Source: Synoicihabitans lomoniglobus
Lineage (GTDB): Bacteria > Verrucomicrobiota > Verrucomicrobiia > Opitutales > Opitutaceae
Direction: 5' to 3'
Length of the DNA: 64,000 bases
NCBI RefSeq assembly: GCF_029023725.1
Contig: NZ_CP119075.1
Location: 863,501 to 927,500 of the forward strand
Part shown: positions 26,132 through 34,518 of the stretch, one piece after another
How the letters are laid out: each line of letters opens with the position of its first letter
How positions within the stretch are numbered: position 1 is the first letter of the stretch
Translations under genes and position numbers: made by a program
Notes under the pieces: generated by a model
Databases searched by the model: none
Seen by the model: only the letters and a program-made list of their open reading frames with translations
What the model was told of the DNA's origin: nothing

Positions 26132-26458
26132 CTATGCCTTTTCGCCTTCGGCGACCCCTACGCGGGGGGCGCCCCCCGCCAAAACCACCGTATTGATCCT
26201 AGGTAGCTCCGTGATCGGTCCGCCCAGGAGCGGGTTTGCGTTGATTCGACCGTGACGGAGATTGTCTTGCCGGCGCCATTCTAGCGCCGTGCCGTGGAGA
26301 ACGCGGGCCGATCTGGACGCGAGGTGTAGTCCGTTGACAGTAGCGGCGAATTCGCCGCGTTCGGTGGCGTCAGCCAGGGCGCGGAGCGTTTCCGCCAGCT
26401 TGTGCGCTTTTTGTGCGATGTCGGGACACTTGAGCGCGCCCCCCTCATAGGTGCTCAT
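26132..26458 (-). CDS. Hypothetical protein, 108 aa, first gene of phage replication module
   Basis: Not recognised. The N-terminal half is helical and Ala-rich (IAQKAHKLAETLRALADATERG); the rest is polar. Its ATG is the point where the integrase frame would stop in the circular phage (ATGA overlap), so translation could be coupled to the integrase there. The 3' end contains two hairpins (26141-26179). It may regulate replication or be specific to this phage group. Confidence 0.5.
   Translation of the reverse strand: MSTYEGGALKCPDIAQKAHKLAETLRALADATERGEFAATVNGLHLASRSARVLHGTALEWRRQDNLRHGRINANPLLGGPITELPRINTVVLAGGAPRVGVAEGEKA
26141..26179. other. Paired hairpins upstream of the initiator (candidate replication origin)
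   Basis: A perfect 18-bp palindrome (GCGGGGGGC + GCCCCCCGC, 26162-26179) lies beside a shorter hairpin with a TTC loop (TCGCC/GGCGA, about 26142-26154). They overlap the 3' end of the 108-aa gene and sit about 35 bp from the zinc-ribbon start. HUH initiators nick at such hairpins, often next to their own gene. The nick site itself was not identified. Confidence 0.45.
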
Positions 26459-26513
26459 GGTGCCTTCCTTTCTGCCTCACAGAGCGCCAGAAAAGTTACT
26501 AATCCTAGCGCTA

Positions 26514-26535
26514 TTTGTGAGTGTATTTGTGCGTT
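26514..26535 (+). repeat. Right copy of 22-bp direct repeat (candidate integrase arm site)
   Basis: Identical to 17233-17254. It lies 59 bp left of the attR core. Another TTTGTGCG octamer is at 26410-26417. Confidence 0.6.
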
Positions 26536-26594
26536 TACCGTTTCGCCGGTTTCGCAAGTAACTACTACCGTAAGTAGTTGCGAATCAATGCAAT

Positions 26595-26621
26595 ATGGTT
26601 CGAACCCATGTCGGGCAGCCA
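26595..26621 (+). other. attR core (27-bp copy of tRNA-Gln 3' end)
   Basis: An exact copy of 17093-17119, without the 5' part of a tRNA. The bases to its right (GGAAGCTTTAG) are host sequence that presumably followed the tRNA before integration. Confidence 0.9.
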
Positions 26622-26922
26622 GGAAGCTTTAGCTGACGGGATGACAGGCGAGGGAGAGAACCAAAATGGTTCGACGAAGACCGCGCGAGCGGTCGGAGAT
26701 GGGGCACCCGCAGGGTGATCCCGCGAGAGCGGGATGCCGCGAAGCCGGCACCAACCCATGTCGGGCAGCCAGGAAGCTTTAGCTGACGGGATGACAGGCG
26801 AGGGAGAGAACCAAATGGTTCGACGAAGACCGCGCGCGAGCGGTCGGAGATGGTGCACCCGCAGGGTGATCCCGCGAGAGCGGGATGCCGCGAAGCCGGC
26901 ACCAACCCATGCCGAGCCGCCA
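26603..26922. repeat. Two tandem 150-bp repeats plus a partial third, each beginning with the tRNA tail
   Basis: Unit 1 is 26603-26752, unit 2 is 26753-26903, and a diverged third start is at 26904-26922. Each begins AACCCATG(T/C)CGGGCAGCCA-like, that is, with the end of the tRNA gene. Each contains several small inverted repeats (ACCAAATGGT, GACCGC/GCGGTC, CCCGC/GCGGG). The units differ by a few short indels. The gene-free stretch from attR to 27013 is almost filled by these repeats, and I see no supported gene in it. Confidence 0.85.
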
Positions 26923-27013
26923 CGTTGCCCTAAAATTTGGCCGGGTGGTTTTAACGGCCCGCTCGCGATGCGCAGGCTTGAGCGACTGCACGGGAGTAGC
27001 TGAGCTGACCACC

Positions 27014-30000
27014 GTGGATTGTTTTTTAATCGCGTCCCTGCGCCGTGGTGGCGCCGTTTTGAGCCTGGCGGGCTTGGCCTGGCTTACCGCGATGGACATT
27101 CGGGCTCAGCCCGAGCCCGAGGATGCGGCGATGCGCGTATGGGACGAGGCGGCGACCGGACGACCGCGCATGTCTCAATTGATCGATTTTTGGACCGTTC
27201 CGGTGGAGGAGCGCGAGGCCGGGGTGCGGTATCGGTTCGAAGTCGATGTGCTCTACTATGATCCGGCGTGGAATATCCTGCATGTGCAGGACGCGAGCCT
27301 CCCGGAGTTTCTTCAAACCGAGAAGACGTTGCCGCTGGTGACGGGGCAACGGGTAGCGATCAGCGGTGTCACCGGATCACCGGGGCAGGAATTTTGGATT
27401 CGCGACGCGCAGTTTGAGTCGCTCGGTCCGGCCCACATTGGGTGGGAGGCGGTCAATCTCTCGGCGGTCGACCATCAGGCGGTAATCAATTCACCGATCG
27501 AGGTGGTCGGCCTGGTCATGGCCCAAACCTTCGATGATCCGGAGCATCTCGAACTCTCGATGCTGATCGATGGCATCGCGACCACGGTGTGGGTGTTGGT
27601 TGATCCCGAGGCGCCGGTGCCGGCGTGGGAAGGCGTGGTCGTGCGGGTGCGGGGCGTGCATGGCGGGCATTTTGACGCGGCCGGCAACCTGGACTCGCTG
27701 GAGCTGTTTTGCCCGAGTCCGCATCACATTGATTATGTCGCGGCGCTGGCGGTCGCGCCGCAGTTTGAAATCCCCGTTACTGATGTGGGGCGGGTGGTGC
27801 TGTCGCGCGAACCCGGGCCGGTGCGGCTGCAGGGCAAGGTGGTGAAAGCGCCGGAAAAGGGTCAACTGACCCTGCGCGACGAAACGGGCCAAGTCGTGGT
27901 CGAGACGTGGCAACAGCTGCCCGTGGCGAAGGATGATCCTCTCGAAGTCGTGGGATATCCGGCGGTCGATGGCGTGAGCATACGATTAACCCGGGCGTGG
28001 GCGCGAATCCCGTCGGACGACCGCCGGGAAGTGGATCTGAGTCAGGACCAGCAACTGCGATGGCTGCACCGAATGACCGCCAGTGTGATGGAGCTCACGC
28101 CGTCGGAGGCCGCCAAAACCCATCCGGTGCAGGTGGATGGTGTGGTGACGTGGTCCAGCGATGATGCGATGCAGTTTTTCCTGCAGGATTCGTCGGGTGG
28201 CATTGGCGTGGTGCGGGCGGATGCCCGGCAACAGCCCCCGGCGGTGGGAGCCCATGTCATGGTCACAGGATTTACGGCGCAGGGTGACTTCGCTCCCGTG
28301 ATTCGGGCGAGTTTAGTCAAAACCGTCGGTAATTTGTCGTTGCCCCGCGCTCGCCAAGTCACCTTGGAACAAGCGCAAACGGGAGTGGAGGAGGCGCAGT
28401 GGGTATCGATGTCGGGCTTCGTGCACGATGTGCGACGCGATGGCGGTTGGGCGCGATTGGATTTATCCACGTCAGCGGGACCGTTGTCGGCCCGGCTGCC
28501 CACGGATGCGAGTCTCACCGATCTGGTGGGGGCGGTGGTGGAACTGCATGGCGTCTGCACGGCCGTCGCTGATGAAGACCGTAAACTCAGGGGCATTGAA
28601 ATGTGGGTGGCGGGACGCGACCAAATCGAGGTGTTGGATCCGGGGCCCCAGAATGTTTTTGCCCTGCCGTTCACTCCCATCAGTGAGCTGGGGCGTTTCA
28701 ACGCCGCCTCGAGCTTGCGGCGACGTATCAAAGTGCAGGGTGTGATCATGCACCAGTCCGAGTCGGGACGGATCTATATGGAGGAGACCGGGGCTTCGTT
28801 GTTGGTGCACTCCCGCCAGCGTCAACCGCTGCGTCGGGGAGATCGGGTGGAGGTGGTGGGGTTCCCGGGACGGGAAGGCGGGCGCATGGTGCTGCGGGAA
28901 AGCACCTACCGACGCATCGCGGAAGGGGCGTCCCCGCCCCCGGTGGTTATCGATGAGCCCGGTCGGTTGCGGGCGGAGTTGGACGGTCATTTGGTCCGGA
29001 TCGAAGGGCACGTGCTGGAACGGTTTCGCGCGGACGGTGAGGGGCGACTGTGGGTGCAAAACGGACGGGCGGTTTTTGAAACTCATCTCGAAAACCGCAC
29101 CGATCGTGACGTGCAAATGTTGCCGATCGAAGGCAGTCGGATCGCTGTCACCGGCGTTTACGAAGTCGAGTTCAGTGATCGGGCGCGACCGTTGAGTTTT
29201 CGGCTCCTGGTCGATGAAACCGAACAGATCGAAGTCCTGTCGGCACCGCAGTGGTGGACCCGGGAGCGTGCGATCGGCGCGGGAACCCTGTTGTTGGTGA
29301 GTGTGATGCTCACGCTGCTGTGGGTCCGTCATTTGCACGGGCGGGTCAAGGTGCAGTCGCGGGAACTCGATGATCAAATGAATCGAGCCACGCGCCTCGA
29401 AGCCGACCTTCAGCGGGCTTCGCGACTCGAATCGTTGGGCACCATGGCGGGAGGTGTGGCGCAGGATTTCAATGAGTTGCTCGATCGCATGTTGAGCAAC
29501 ATCGCCCGGGTAGAGGAGAGTGCGGACCCGGATGGGAAATCAGGCATCTGGTTGCAGGAAACGCGGAGCGCAGTATCGCGTGCGCGGGATTTGACCCGTC
29601 GCCTCATGACGTTTGCGAAAGGCGGCGCGCCGGTTTGCGCACCGGTTGATTTGGTCGCCTTGGTGCAGTCGGAGGTAAATGCCTTCGACGTGGGAGTCTC
29701 CACCGAGGTGCAATGGACCGTCACATCCGATTGCCCGCGGGTGCCGGTCGACGACGGGCAACTTCGGCAGGTGGTGCGGAGTCTATTGCTCAACGCCGGA
29801 CAGGCCATGCCTCGGGGCGGTATCTTACGTTGGGAAATCCGGCCGGTGCGGATTGATGCCGACAGCGATCTGCTGCTGGCATCCGGACGGTATGTGCAGA
29901 TGATTCTGCACGACAACGGTGAGGGGATGGGCGAGAAGACGCTGGGGCGCGCTTTTGATCCCTACTTCACGACGCGAGCCGGCGCGGCGGGATTGGGGCT

Positions 30001-30160
30001 CGCGGTGGTTTATTCCGTGGTGCGGCGTCATCACGGCCACATCGTGATTGAGTCAACCCCGATGCTGGGGACCGATGTAAGCATTTGGCTGCCGGTCGAT
30101 CGGGAAGCGTCGCGGCCGCCATTTCCCCTCGATGACGAGGTCGGCTCAGCCAAGCGCTGA
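27014..30160 (+). CDS. Membrane kinase-like protein with extracytoplasmic beta domains and degenerate H-box
   Basis: I start it at GTG 27014, directly before a signal-type segment (ASLRRGGAVLSLAGLAWLTA). An ATG at 26885 lies in the tandem repeats. It is about 1048 aa. Repeated beta-rich units, possibly OB-fold, with recurring VxVxGxV and GDRVEVVGFPG patterns span about 40-740. A membrane helix (about 750-772) and a coiled coil follow. The DHp-like segment reads GGVAQDFNELL, with Q817 where NtrB-type kinases have His. The ATPase is well kept (LLLNAGQAM, LHDNGEGM, AGLGLAVV). Autophosphorylation at the usual site is therefore unlikely. It may act as a pseudokinase or as partner of another kinase (inference). 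Confidence 0.8.
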   Translation: MDCFLIASLRRGGAVLSLAGLAWLTAMDIRAQPEPEDAAMRVWDEAATGRPRMSQLIDFWTVPVEEREAGVRYRFEVDVLYYDPAWNILHVQDASLPEFLQTEKTLPLVTGQRVAISGVTGSPGQEFWIRDAQFESLGPAHIGWEAVNLSAVDHQAVINSPIEVVGLVMAQTFDDPEHLELSMLIDGIATTVWVLVDPEAPVPAWEGVVVRVRGVHGGHFDAAGNLDSLELFCPSPHHIDYVAALAVAPQFEIPVTDVGRVVLSREPGPVRLQGKVVKAPEKGQLTLRDETGQVVVETWQQLPVAKDDPLEVVGYPAVDGVSIRLTRAWARIPSDDRREVDLSQDQQLRWLHRMTASVMELTPSEAAKTHPVQVDGVVTWSSDDAMQFFLQDSSGGIGVVRADARQQPPAVGAHVMVTGFTAQGDFAPVIRASLVKTVGNLSLPRARQVTLEQAQTGVEEAQWVSMSGFVHDVRRDGGWARLDLSTSAGPLSARLPTDASLTDLVGAVVELHGVCTAVADEDRKLRGIEMWVAGRDQIEVLDPGPQNVFALPFTPISELGRFNAASSLRRRIKVQGVIMHQSESGRIYMEETGASLLVHSRQRQPLRRGDRVEVVGFPGREGGRMVLRESTYRRIAEGASPPPVVIDEPGRLRAELDGHLVRIEGHVLERFRADGEGRLWVQNGRAVFETHLENRTDRDVQMLPIEGSRIAVTGVYEVEFSDRARPLSFRLLVDETEQIEVLSAPQWWTRERAIGAGTLLLVSVMLTLLWVRHLHGRVKVQSRELDDQMNRATRLEADLQRASRLESLGTMAGGVAQDFNELLDRMLSNIARVEESADPDGKSGIWLQETRSAVSRARDLTRRLMTFAKGGAPVCAPVDLVALVQSEVNAFDVGVSTEVQWTVTSDCPRVPVDDGQLRQVVRSLLLNAGQAMPRGGILRWEIRPVRIDADSDLLLASGRYVQMILHDNGEGMGEKTLGRAFDPYFTTRAGAAGLGLAVVYSVVRRHHGHIVIESTPMLGTDVSIWLPVDREASRPPFPLDDEVGSAKR

Positions 30161-30175
30161 CCACCCGACCGCGAC

Positions 30176-31081
30176 CTAGGAATCGCGGGACGAAGCTTCG
30201 TCGACACGACGCACGGGCAGGGTGCCGCTGCGCACATGCAGATCCCGCTGCGGGAATGGAATTTCGATGCCGTTTTCGCGCAGCACCGCTTCGATCTTGT
30301 AATAGAGTTCACTGCGAAAACGTTTCGGATTTTGCAGCATTTCGGCGGTCCAAACACCGATCTCGAAATCGAGTGAGCTGTCGCCGAAACCGATGAAAAA
30401 GATGTTGGGTGCGGGGTCTCGCAGCACTTCGGACTGGCTCAGCGCGACTTCGGTCATGAGGCGGCGGAACTTCGGCACGTCTGATCCGTAGGCGATGCCG
30501 ACGGGGACATTGATCCGCACCTTGGGGTCGCCGTGACTCCAGTTGACGACGGGTTCGCTGATGAAGTTGGAGTTGGGCACGATCACCGAAATGTTGTCGT
30601 TGGTGACGACAATGGTGCTGCGCAGGCTGATTTTGGCGACCTTGCCCGCGACGCCGTTTACCTCGACGCGGTCGCCGATCGCGATCGGACGTTCCGCCAG
30701 AATGATGATGCCGGAGATGAAGTTGTGGACGATGTTTTGCAGGCCGAAGCCCAGACCCACACCGATCGCTCCGGCGAATACGGCGAGCGAACTCAGGTCG
30801 ATGCCGACAAAATTAAGCGCGAGGTAAAACCCCAGCGTGAGAAAGATGTAACCACTAATGCGGGCGATGGCGAATCGCATGCCTTCATCCAGGTGGGTGC
30901 GGGAGAGCACCCGGGTGAGAAAAATCCGTCTCAGCACGGCCTCCGCGAAGATCACCAACGTGATCAGAATCAGGAGCTTGAGAATGCCGAGGGCCGTGAT
31001 CGGCGTGTCGCCCAGATCGAACAGCGGATGACGAAGCAATTCGATGATCTGGGCGAGCAGTGAAGGGGTGGTTTCGTCCAT
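30176..31081 (-). CDS. MscS-family mechanosensitive channel
   Basis: 301 aa from ATG 31081, 14 bp after the hflX stop; upstream in-frame sequence is an artefact. Three hydrophobic helices are seen. The third is the Gly/Ala-rich pore helix (GAIGVGLGFGLQNIVHNFIS). It is followed by the beta domain (AIGDRVEVNGVAGKVAKI, VIVPNSNFIS) and the C-terminal alpha/beta domain. These channels release solutes during hypo-osmotic shock. Length matches small MscS proteins. Confidence 0.92.
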   Translation of the reverse strand: MDETTPSLLAQIIELLRHPLFDLGDTPITALGILKLLILITLVIFAEAVLRRIFLTRVLSRTHLDEGMRFAIARISGYIFLTLGFYLALNFVGIDLSSLAVFAGAIGVGLGFGLQNIVHNFISGIIILAERPIAIGDRVEVNGVAGKVAKISLRSTIVVTNDNISVIVPNSNFISEPVVNWSHGDPKVRINVPVGIAYGSDVPKFRRLMTEVALSQSEVLRDPAPNIFFIGFGDSSLDFEIGVWTAEMLQNPKRFRSELYYKIEAVLRENGIEIPFPQRDLHVRSGTLPVRRVDEASSRDS

Positions 31082-31095
31082 GGGGCGGGGGAGAA

Positions 31096-32391
31096 TCAGG
31101 AAGTAACGACGAACGGCGCGAAGTATCCGTGCTGCGCCGGGGGGTAGCGACCAATGAGTCGCACGCCTTCGTCGAGGGTCTCTTCTTCCTGAACGTGCCC
31201 GACCTGATGGAGTCGTGCAACCACATCGTAGCGGTCGTGGGGCACGAGGAGTTCGGCACTGCCAAACGTGTCCCGAATGAGATCGGTGCAATGGGTGGCG
31301 AGCTCGTCAAGCCCTTCACCGGACACGGCCGAGACGAACAAGGCGTCGGGCACCAGCAATCGCGCGCGGTGCAGTTGCTCGGGCGTCGCGGCGTCGACTT
31401 TGTTGAACACGGTCAGACGCGGCCGGGAATCGGCGTCGAGTTCGCCGAGCACTTCCAGCGTGGTCTGGCGGTGTTCGGCGACACTCGGGGCGGTGACGTC
31501 GAGCACATGAATCAGAAAATCGGATACAATCGCCTCTTCGAGGGTCGCCTTGAACGCCTCGACCAGGCCGTGGGGCAGGCGGCGGACAAATCCCACCGTG
31601 TCGGTCACGAGCAGCTTTTGGTTGCCGGGCAGAATCAGCTGGCGAGTGGTGGGGTCGAGGGTGGCGAAGAGCTTGTCCTCAGCCAGCACGGTGGCGCCGG
31701 TCAAGGCATTGAGCAGGGAGGATTTGCCGGCGTTGGTGTAGCCTACAATGGCGGCGGTGGGCACGGGCACGCGGCGGCGTTTCTGGCGTTGCACGCCCCG
31801 GTGTTGCTGCACTTCGACCAGCTCGCGTTTCAGGCGGGCGATGCGGTCGCGCACGATGCGGCGGTCCTGTTCGAGCTGGGTTTCACCTTCACCGCTCATG
31901 GCGCCTTTGCCGCGTTGACGGGAAAGGTGGGTCCAGGCCCGCGTGAGCCGGGGCATGGAATACTCCATGCGGGCGAGGGCCACTTGCAGCACGGCTTCGC
32001 GCGTCTGGGCCCGGTCGGCAAAAATATCCAGGATGACCTCCTGGCGATCGATGACGGTGAGTTCCGAAATGCGTTCCCAGTTGCGCTGTTGGGCCGGGGA
32101 CAGGCCTTCGTCGAAAACGATCACATCGCATTCGAGCAGGCGGGCCTCGCCGATGATCTCATCGACTTTGCCGCTGCCCACCAGCGTGGCGGGAGTCGGC
32201 TGCCGCAGCTTGACGATGATGGAGCCCACGACGCCGATGCCGAGATTCTCGACCAGCTCGGTCAGCTCGATAAGCAGCTCCTCGGCTTCACCGGCGGCCA
32301 TGGTCGCAGTTTGGACGCCGACGAGGAAGGCGCGTTCGACCCGGAGGGGGTCTTCTTTGGTTTGAGCGGTGTTGTCGAGGAAGTCAGCCAT
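31096..32391 (-). CDS. hflX: GTPase HflX
   Basis: 431 aa, a full-length HflX. The N-terminal HflX domain holds LVGSGKVDEI and IVFDEGLSPAQQRNWE. A coiled coil follows, then the G domain with P-loop GYTNAGKSSLLNAL, G3 DTVGFV and G4 NKVD. HflX binds the 50S subunit and rescues or splits stalled ribosomes, for example under heat stress. It lies between hprK and the MscS gene on the same strand, 92 bp after hprK. Confidence 0.96.
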   Translation of the reverse strand: MADFLDNTAQTKEDPLRVERAFLVGVQTATMAAGEAEELLIELTELVENLGIGVVGSIIVKLRQPTPATLVGSGKVDEIIGEARLLECDVIVFDEGLSPAQQRNWERISELTVIDRQEVILDIFADRAQTREAVLQVALARMEYSMPRLTRAWTHLSRQRGKGAMSGEGETQLEQDRRIVRDRIARLKRELVEVQQHRGVQRQKRRRVPVPTAAIVGYTNAGKSSLLNALTGATVLAEDKLFATLDPTTRQLILPGNQKLLVTDTVGFVRRLPHGLVEAFKATLEEAIVSDFLIHVLDVTAPSVAEHRQTTLEVLGELDADSRPRLTVFNKVDAATPEQLHRARLLVPDALFVSAVSGEGLDELATHCTDLIRDTFGSAELLVPHDRYDVVARLHQVGHVQEEETLDEGVRLIGRYPPAQHGYFAPFVVTS

Positions 32392-32483
32392 GCAGTCGTG
32401 GAAGTAAAAACGACCACATTGCTACAAATGTCCAGCGGGGCACAATCCTGCGATTTGGGTCCGAACGTGGGCGCGTGGTCGGC

Positions 32484-33467
32484 CTATTCCCGGCTCAGGC
32501 GCGTGATGGTGGGCCGGTCCTCGGGGCCATTGGCCATGTGGCGGATTAGGCGCTCGTTAAATTCCTTGGCGGGGTCGTGGCCCATGATTTTGAGCGCCTG
32601 CACGAGGGCGGCCACTTCGACCAGGCGGGCAATGTCCCGACCCGGACGCACGTAGAGATCCACGGCGGGAACCTGTTGGTCGAGAATCGGGTAGAAGTTT
32701 TCCTCCAGACCGGTGCGCTCCTCGCTCACTTCGGGGGTCCATTCGTGGAGCGAAACCACCATGTCGACGCGCTTTTCGTTGCGGACGTTTTTGATACCGA
32801 ACATCTCCGCTACGTTGATGATGCCGATGCCACGGACTTCCATGTAGCCGCGATTCAGGGCCGGTCCGGTGGCGATCAGTTCGCGTTCGTCGACCAAGCG
32901 GATGTGGGTGAGGTCGTCGGCGACAAGGGAGTAGCCGCGTTCGATGAGCGCGAGGGCGCACTCGCTTTTGCCCACGCCACTGTCGCCGCGGAGCAGCACG
33001 CCGATACCCTTGACGTCGAGCATGGTGGCGTGCTCGGAGGTGAAGGGGGCGAACTCGTTGTCGATGCACAGCGTGGCCAAGTTTATCCAGTGACGCGTGA
33101 TCATCGACGTGCGGAACAGCGGTAGTTTCATCTCACGGCAAACCTGCAGCATGGTGCGGGTCGGCACGTAGTTGCGGGCGAGCACGAAACACGGGACCTG
33201 CCGCCGGGCCATGGCCCGGAACACTTCTTCCTGCTGGTCCCCGGTCAACGTGCGCAAATAGGTCATCTCGGCGGCGCCCAGGACCTGCACGCGTTTGTTC
33301 GCGAAGAATTTGTAGAATCCGGTCAGCGCGAGCGAGGGGCGGTTGATCGTGCCCTCCTTGACCAATCGATGCAGGCCGTTTTCGCCGGCGAGGAGTTCCA
33401 GTTTCAACTTCTCCCGGTAGGTGGTGAAGAAGTGTTCGACGGTTATTCCGCTGATGGTGCGATTCAT
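32484..33467 (-). CDS. hprK: HPr kinase/phosphorylase
   Basis: 327 aa. The N-terminal HprK domain (about 1-130) is followed by the kinase core with P-loop GDSGVGKS (about 158-165), the catalytic DD pair (VADD) and the signature MEVRGIGIINV. HprK phosphorylates and dephosphorylates a Ser of HPr or a related PTS carrier. No hpr gene lies in this window. It is placed after lptB with a 293-bp structured spacer, the neighbourhood often seen in Gram-negatives where rpoN and ptsN lie between. Confidence 0.95.
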   Translation of the reverse strand: MNRTISGITVEHFFTTYREKLKLELLAGENGLHRLVKEGTINRPSLALTGFYKFFANKRVQVLGAAEMTYLRTLTGDQQEEVFRAMARRQVPCFVLARNYVPTRTMLQVCREMKLPLFRTSMITRHWINLATLCIDNEFAPFTSEHATMLDVKGIGVLLRGDSGVGKSECALALIERGYSLVADDLTHIRLVDERELIATGPALNRGYMEVRGIGIINVAEMFGIKNVRNEKRVDMVVSLHEWTPEVSEERTGLEENFYPILDQQVPAVDLYVRPGRDIARLVEVAALVQALKIMGHDPAKEFNERLIRHMANGPEDRPTITRLSRE

Positions 33468-33690
33468 GAAGGCAAAGGGACGACGGGGGAAAGTCCCGAG
33501 GATGGGTCCCCCGGCCGTGATTGCACCCGAATAATTTCAACCTCGGGGCGGCATTTTTACGCGGCTCACACAATTGCTTAACAAAACCGTGCAAAGCTCG
33601 GGACGTGGTTCTCCTGAAACGCGATGACGCTGCGCTGGTGATTGTCCCGAGGTTAGTCCGATCGATTACCGTCGCCCTGCATAAGTGCCG

Positions 33691-33764
33691 GTGAGCCCAA
33701 ACGCTGCGCGAGGGGAGGTCGGCCGGGAGTCTGATCTTCGCTCGCGCAGCCCCGGGCGGCTCAC
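33691..33764 (-). other. Nested inverted repeat at the 3' end of lptB
   Basis: GTGAGCC (33691-33697) pairs with GGCTCAC (33758-33764), and inside it CTGCGCGAG (33704-33712) pairs with CTCGCGCAG (33741-33749), both perfectly. The outer arm overlaps the lptB stop codon. There is no T-run. The 293-bp lptB-hprK gap holds no other feature I can support. Confidence 0.6.
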
Positions 33765-34504
33765 ATGTTGAAATCTTTGCCGAGGTAGATCTCGCGGGCC
33801 TGCTCGTCCTTGATGAGGAAATCGCCGTTGCCGCTCGTGAGAACCCGACCTTGGTGAATCAAATAGGCGCGGTCGACGATGCGCAGGGTTTCGCGCACGT
33901 TGTGGTCGGTAATGATAATGCCGATACCGCGATCCTTGAGCGACAGCACGATGCGCTGCACCTCGGAGACGGAAATCGGGTCGATCGCCGCAAACGGTTC
34001 ATCGAGCAACAGGAACTTGGGTTCGGTCACCAACGCACGGGCAATCTCCAGTCGACGGCGTTCGCCCCCGGAGAGCGTGTAGGCTTTTTGCCGGGCCACG
34101 TGCGTGAGGTGCAGTTCCTCCAAATGGCGCTCGACCACGGCGGTTCGCTCGCTGCGCGGGATCGGCAGGGTCTCCACAATGGCCAGCAGATTTTGCGCGA
34201 CCGTGAGTTTGCGAAACGTCGAGGGCTCCTGCGGCAGGTAGCCGAGCCCGAGTCGGGCGCGCTCATGCATTTTGAGCCGGGTCACATCCTGACCGTTGAC
34301 CAACACCTTGCCCTTCGTGGACCCGACCAATCCGACGATCATGTAAAATGTCGTGGTCTTGCCCGCACCGTTGGGACCGAGCAACCCCACCACTTCACCG
34401 GCGGCGACGTTGAGGTCGACGCCGTCGACGACGGTGCGCTGGCCGAAGGTTTTGACCAAGCCCTGGGTCTCGATGCGGGAGCGGGAGGAAGCAGCGTCAG
34501 CCAT
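33761..34504 (-). CDS. lptB: LPS export ABC transporter ATPase LptB
   Basis: 247 aa. Walker A GPNGAGKTT, Q-loop GYLPQEPSTF, signature LSGGERRRLEIARAL and Walker B FLLLDEPFAAID give a complete ABC ATPase of the LptB type, with the LptB-like ITDHNVRETL. It powers extraction of LPS from the inner membrane with LptFG. It starts 14 bp after lptA, in the order kdsC-lptC-lptA-lptB. Confidence 0.97.
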   Translation of the reverse strand: MADAASSRSRIETQGLVKTFGQRTVVDGVDLNVAAGEVVGLLGPNGAGKTTTFYMIVGLVGSTKGKVLVNGQDVTRLKMHERARLGLGYLPQEPSTFRKLTVAQNLLAIVETLPIPRSERTAVVERHLEELHLTHVARQKAYTLSGGERRRLEIARALVTEPKFLLLDEPFAAIDPISVSEVQRIVLSLKDRGIGIIITDHNVRETLRIVDRAYLIHQGRVLTSGNGDFLIKDEQAREIYLGKDFNM

Positions 34505-34518
34505 GGTGCGACGGGTGG

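Larger units (their letters stand above)
17093..26621. mobile_element. Integrated filamentous phage (inovirus-like prophage), about 9.5 kb
   Basis: The element is bounded by two identical 27-bp copies of the tRNA-Gln 3' end. It carries a tyrosine integrase, an HUH replication initiator, a possible ssDNA-binding protein, a 50-aa major coat protein, a large signal-peptide/C-terminal-anchor adsorption protein, a pVI-like protein and a Zot/pI P-loop ATPase. These are in the Ff order II-V-(small)-VIII-terminator-III-VI-I on the minus strand. No secretin (pIV) is present, so export would need a host secretin, as in CTX-type phages. Three plus-strand AT-rich genes and a small ribbon-helix-helix gene form an accessory segment. 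No frameshift was noticed in the core genes, so it may be functional. Confidence 0.9.

Noticed and set aside
26565..27099. Minus-strand frames across the tRNA-tail repeats
   Set aside because: They translate the tandem repeats (recurring SAKASWLPDMG-like peptides) and have no protein family.
33468..33690. Possible SRP RNA, 6S RNA or tmRNA in the lptB-hprK gap
   Set aside because: None of their conserved motifs could be found; only the nested inverted repeats next to lptB are supported.
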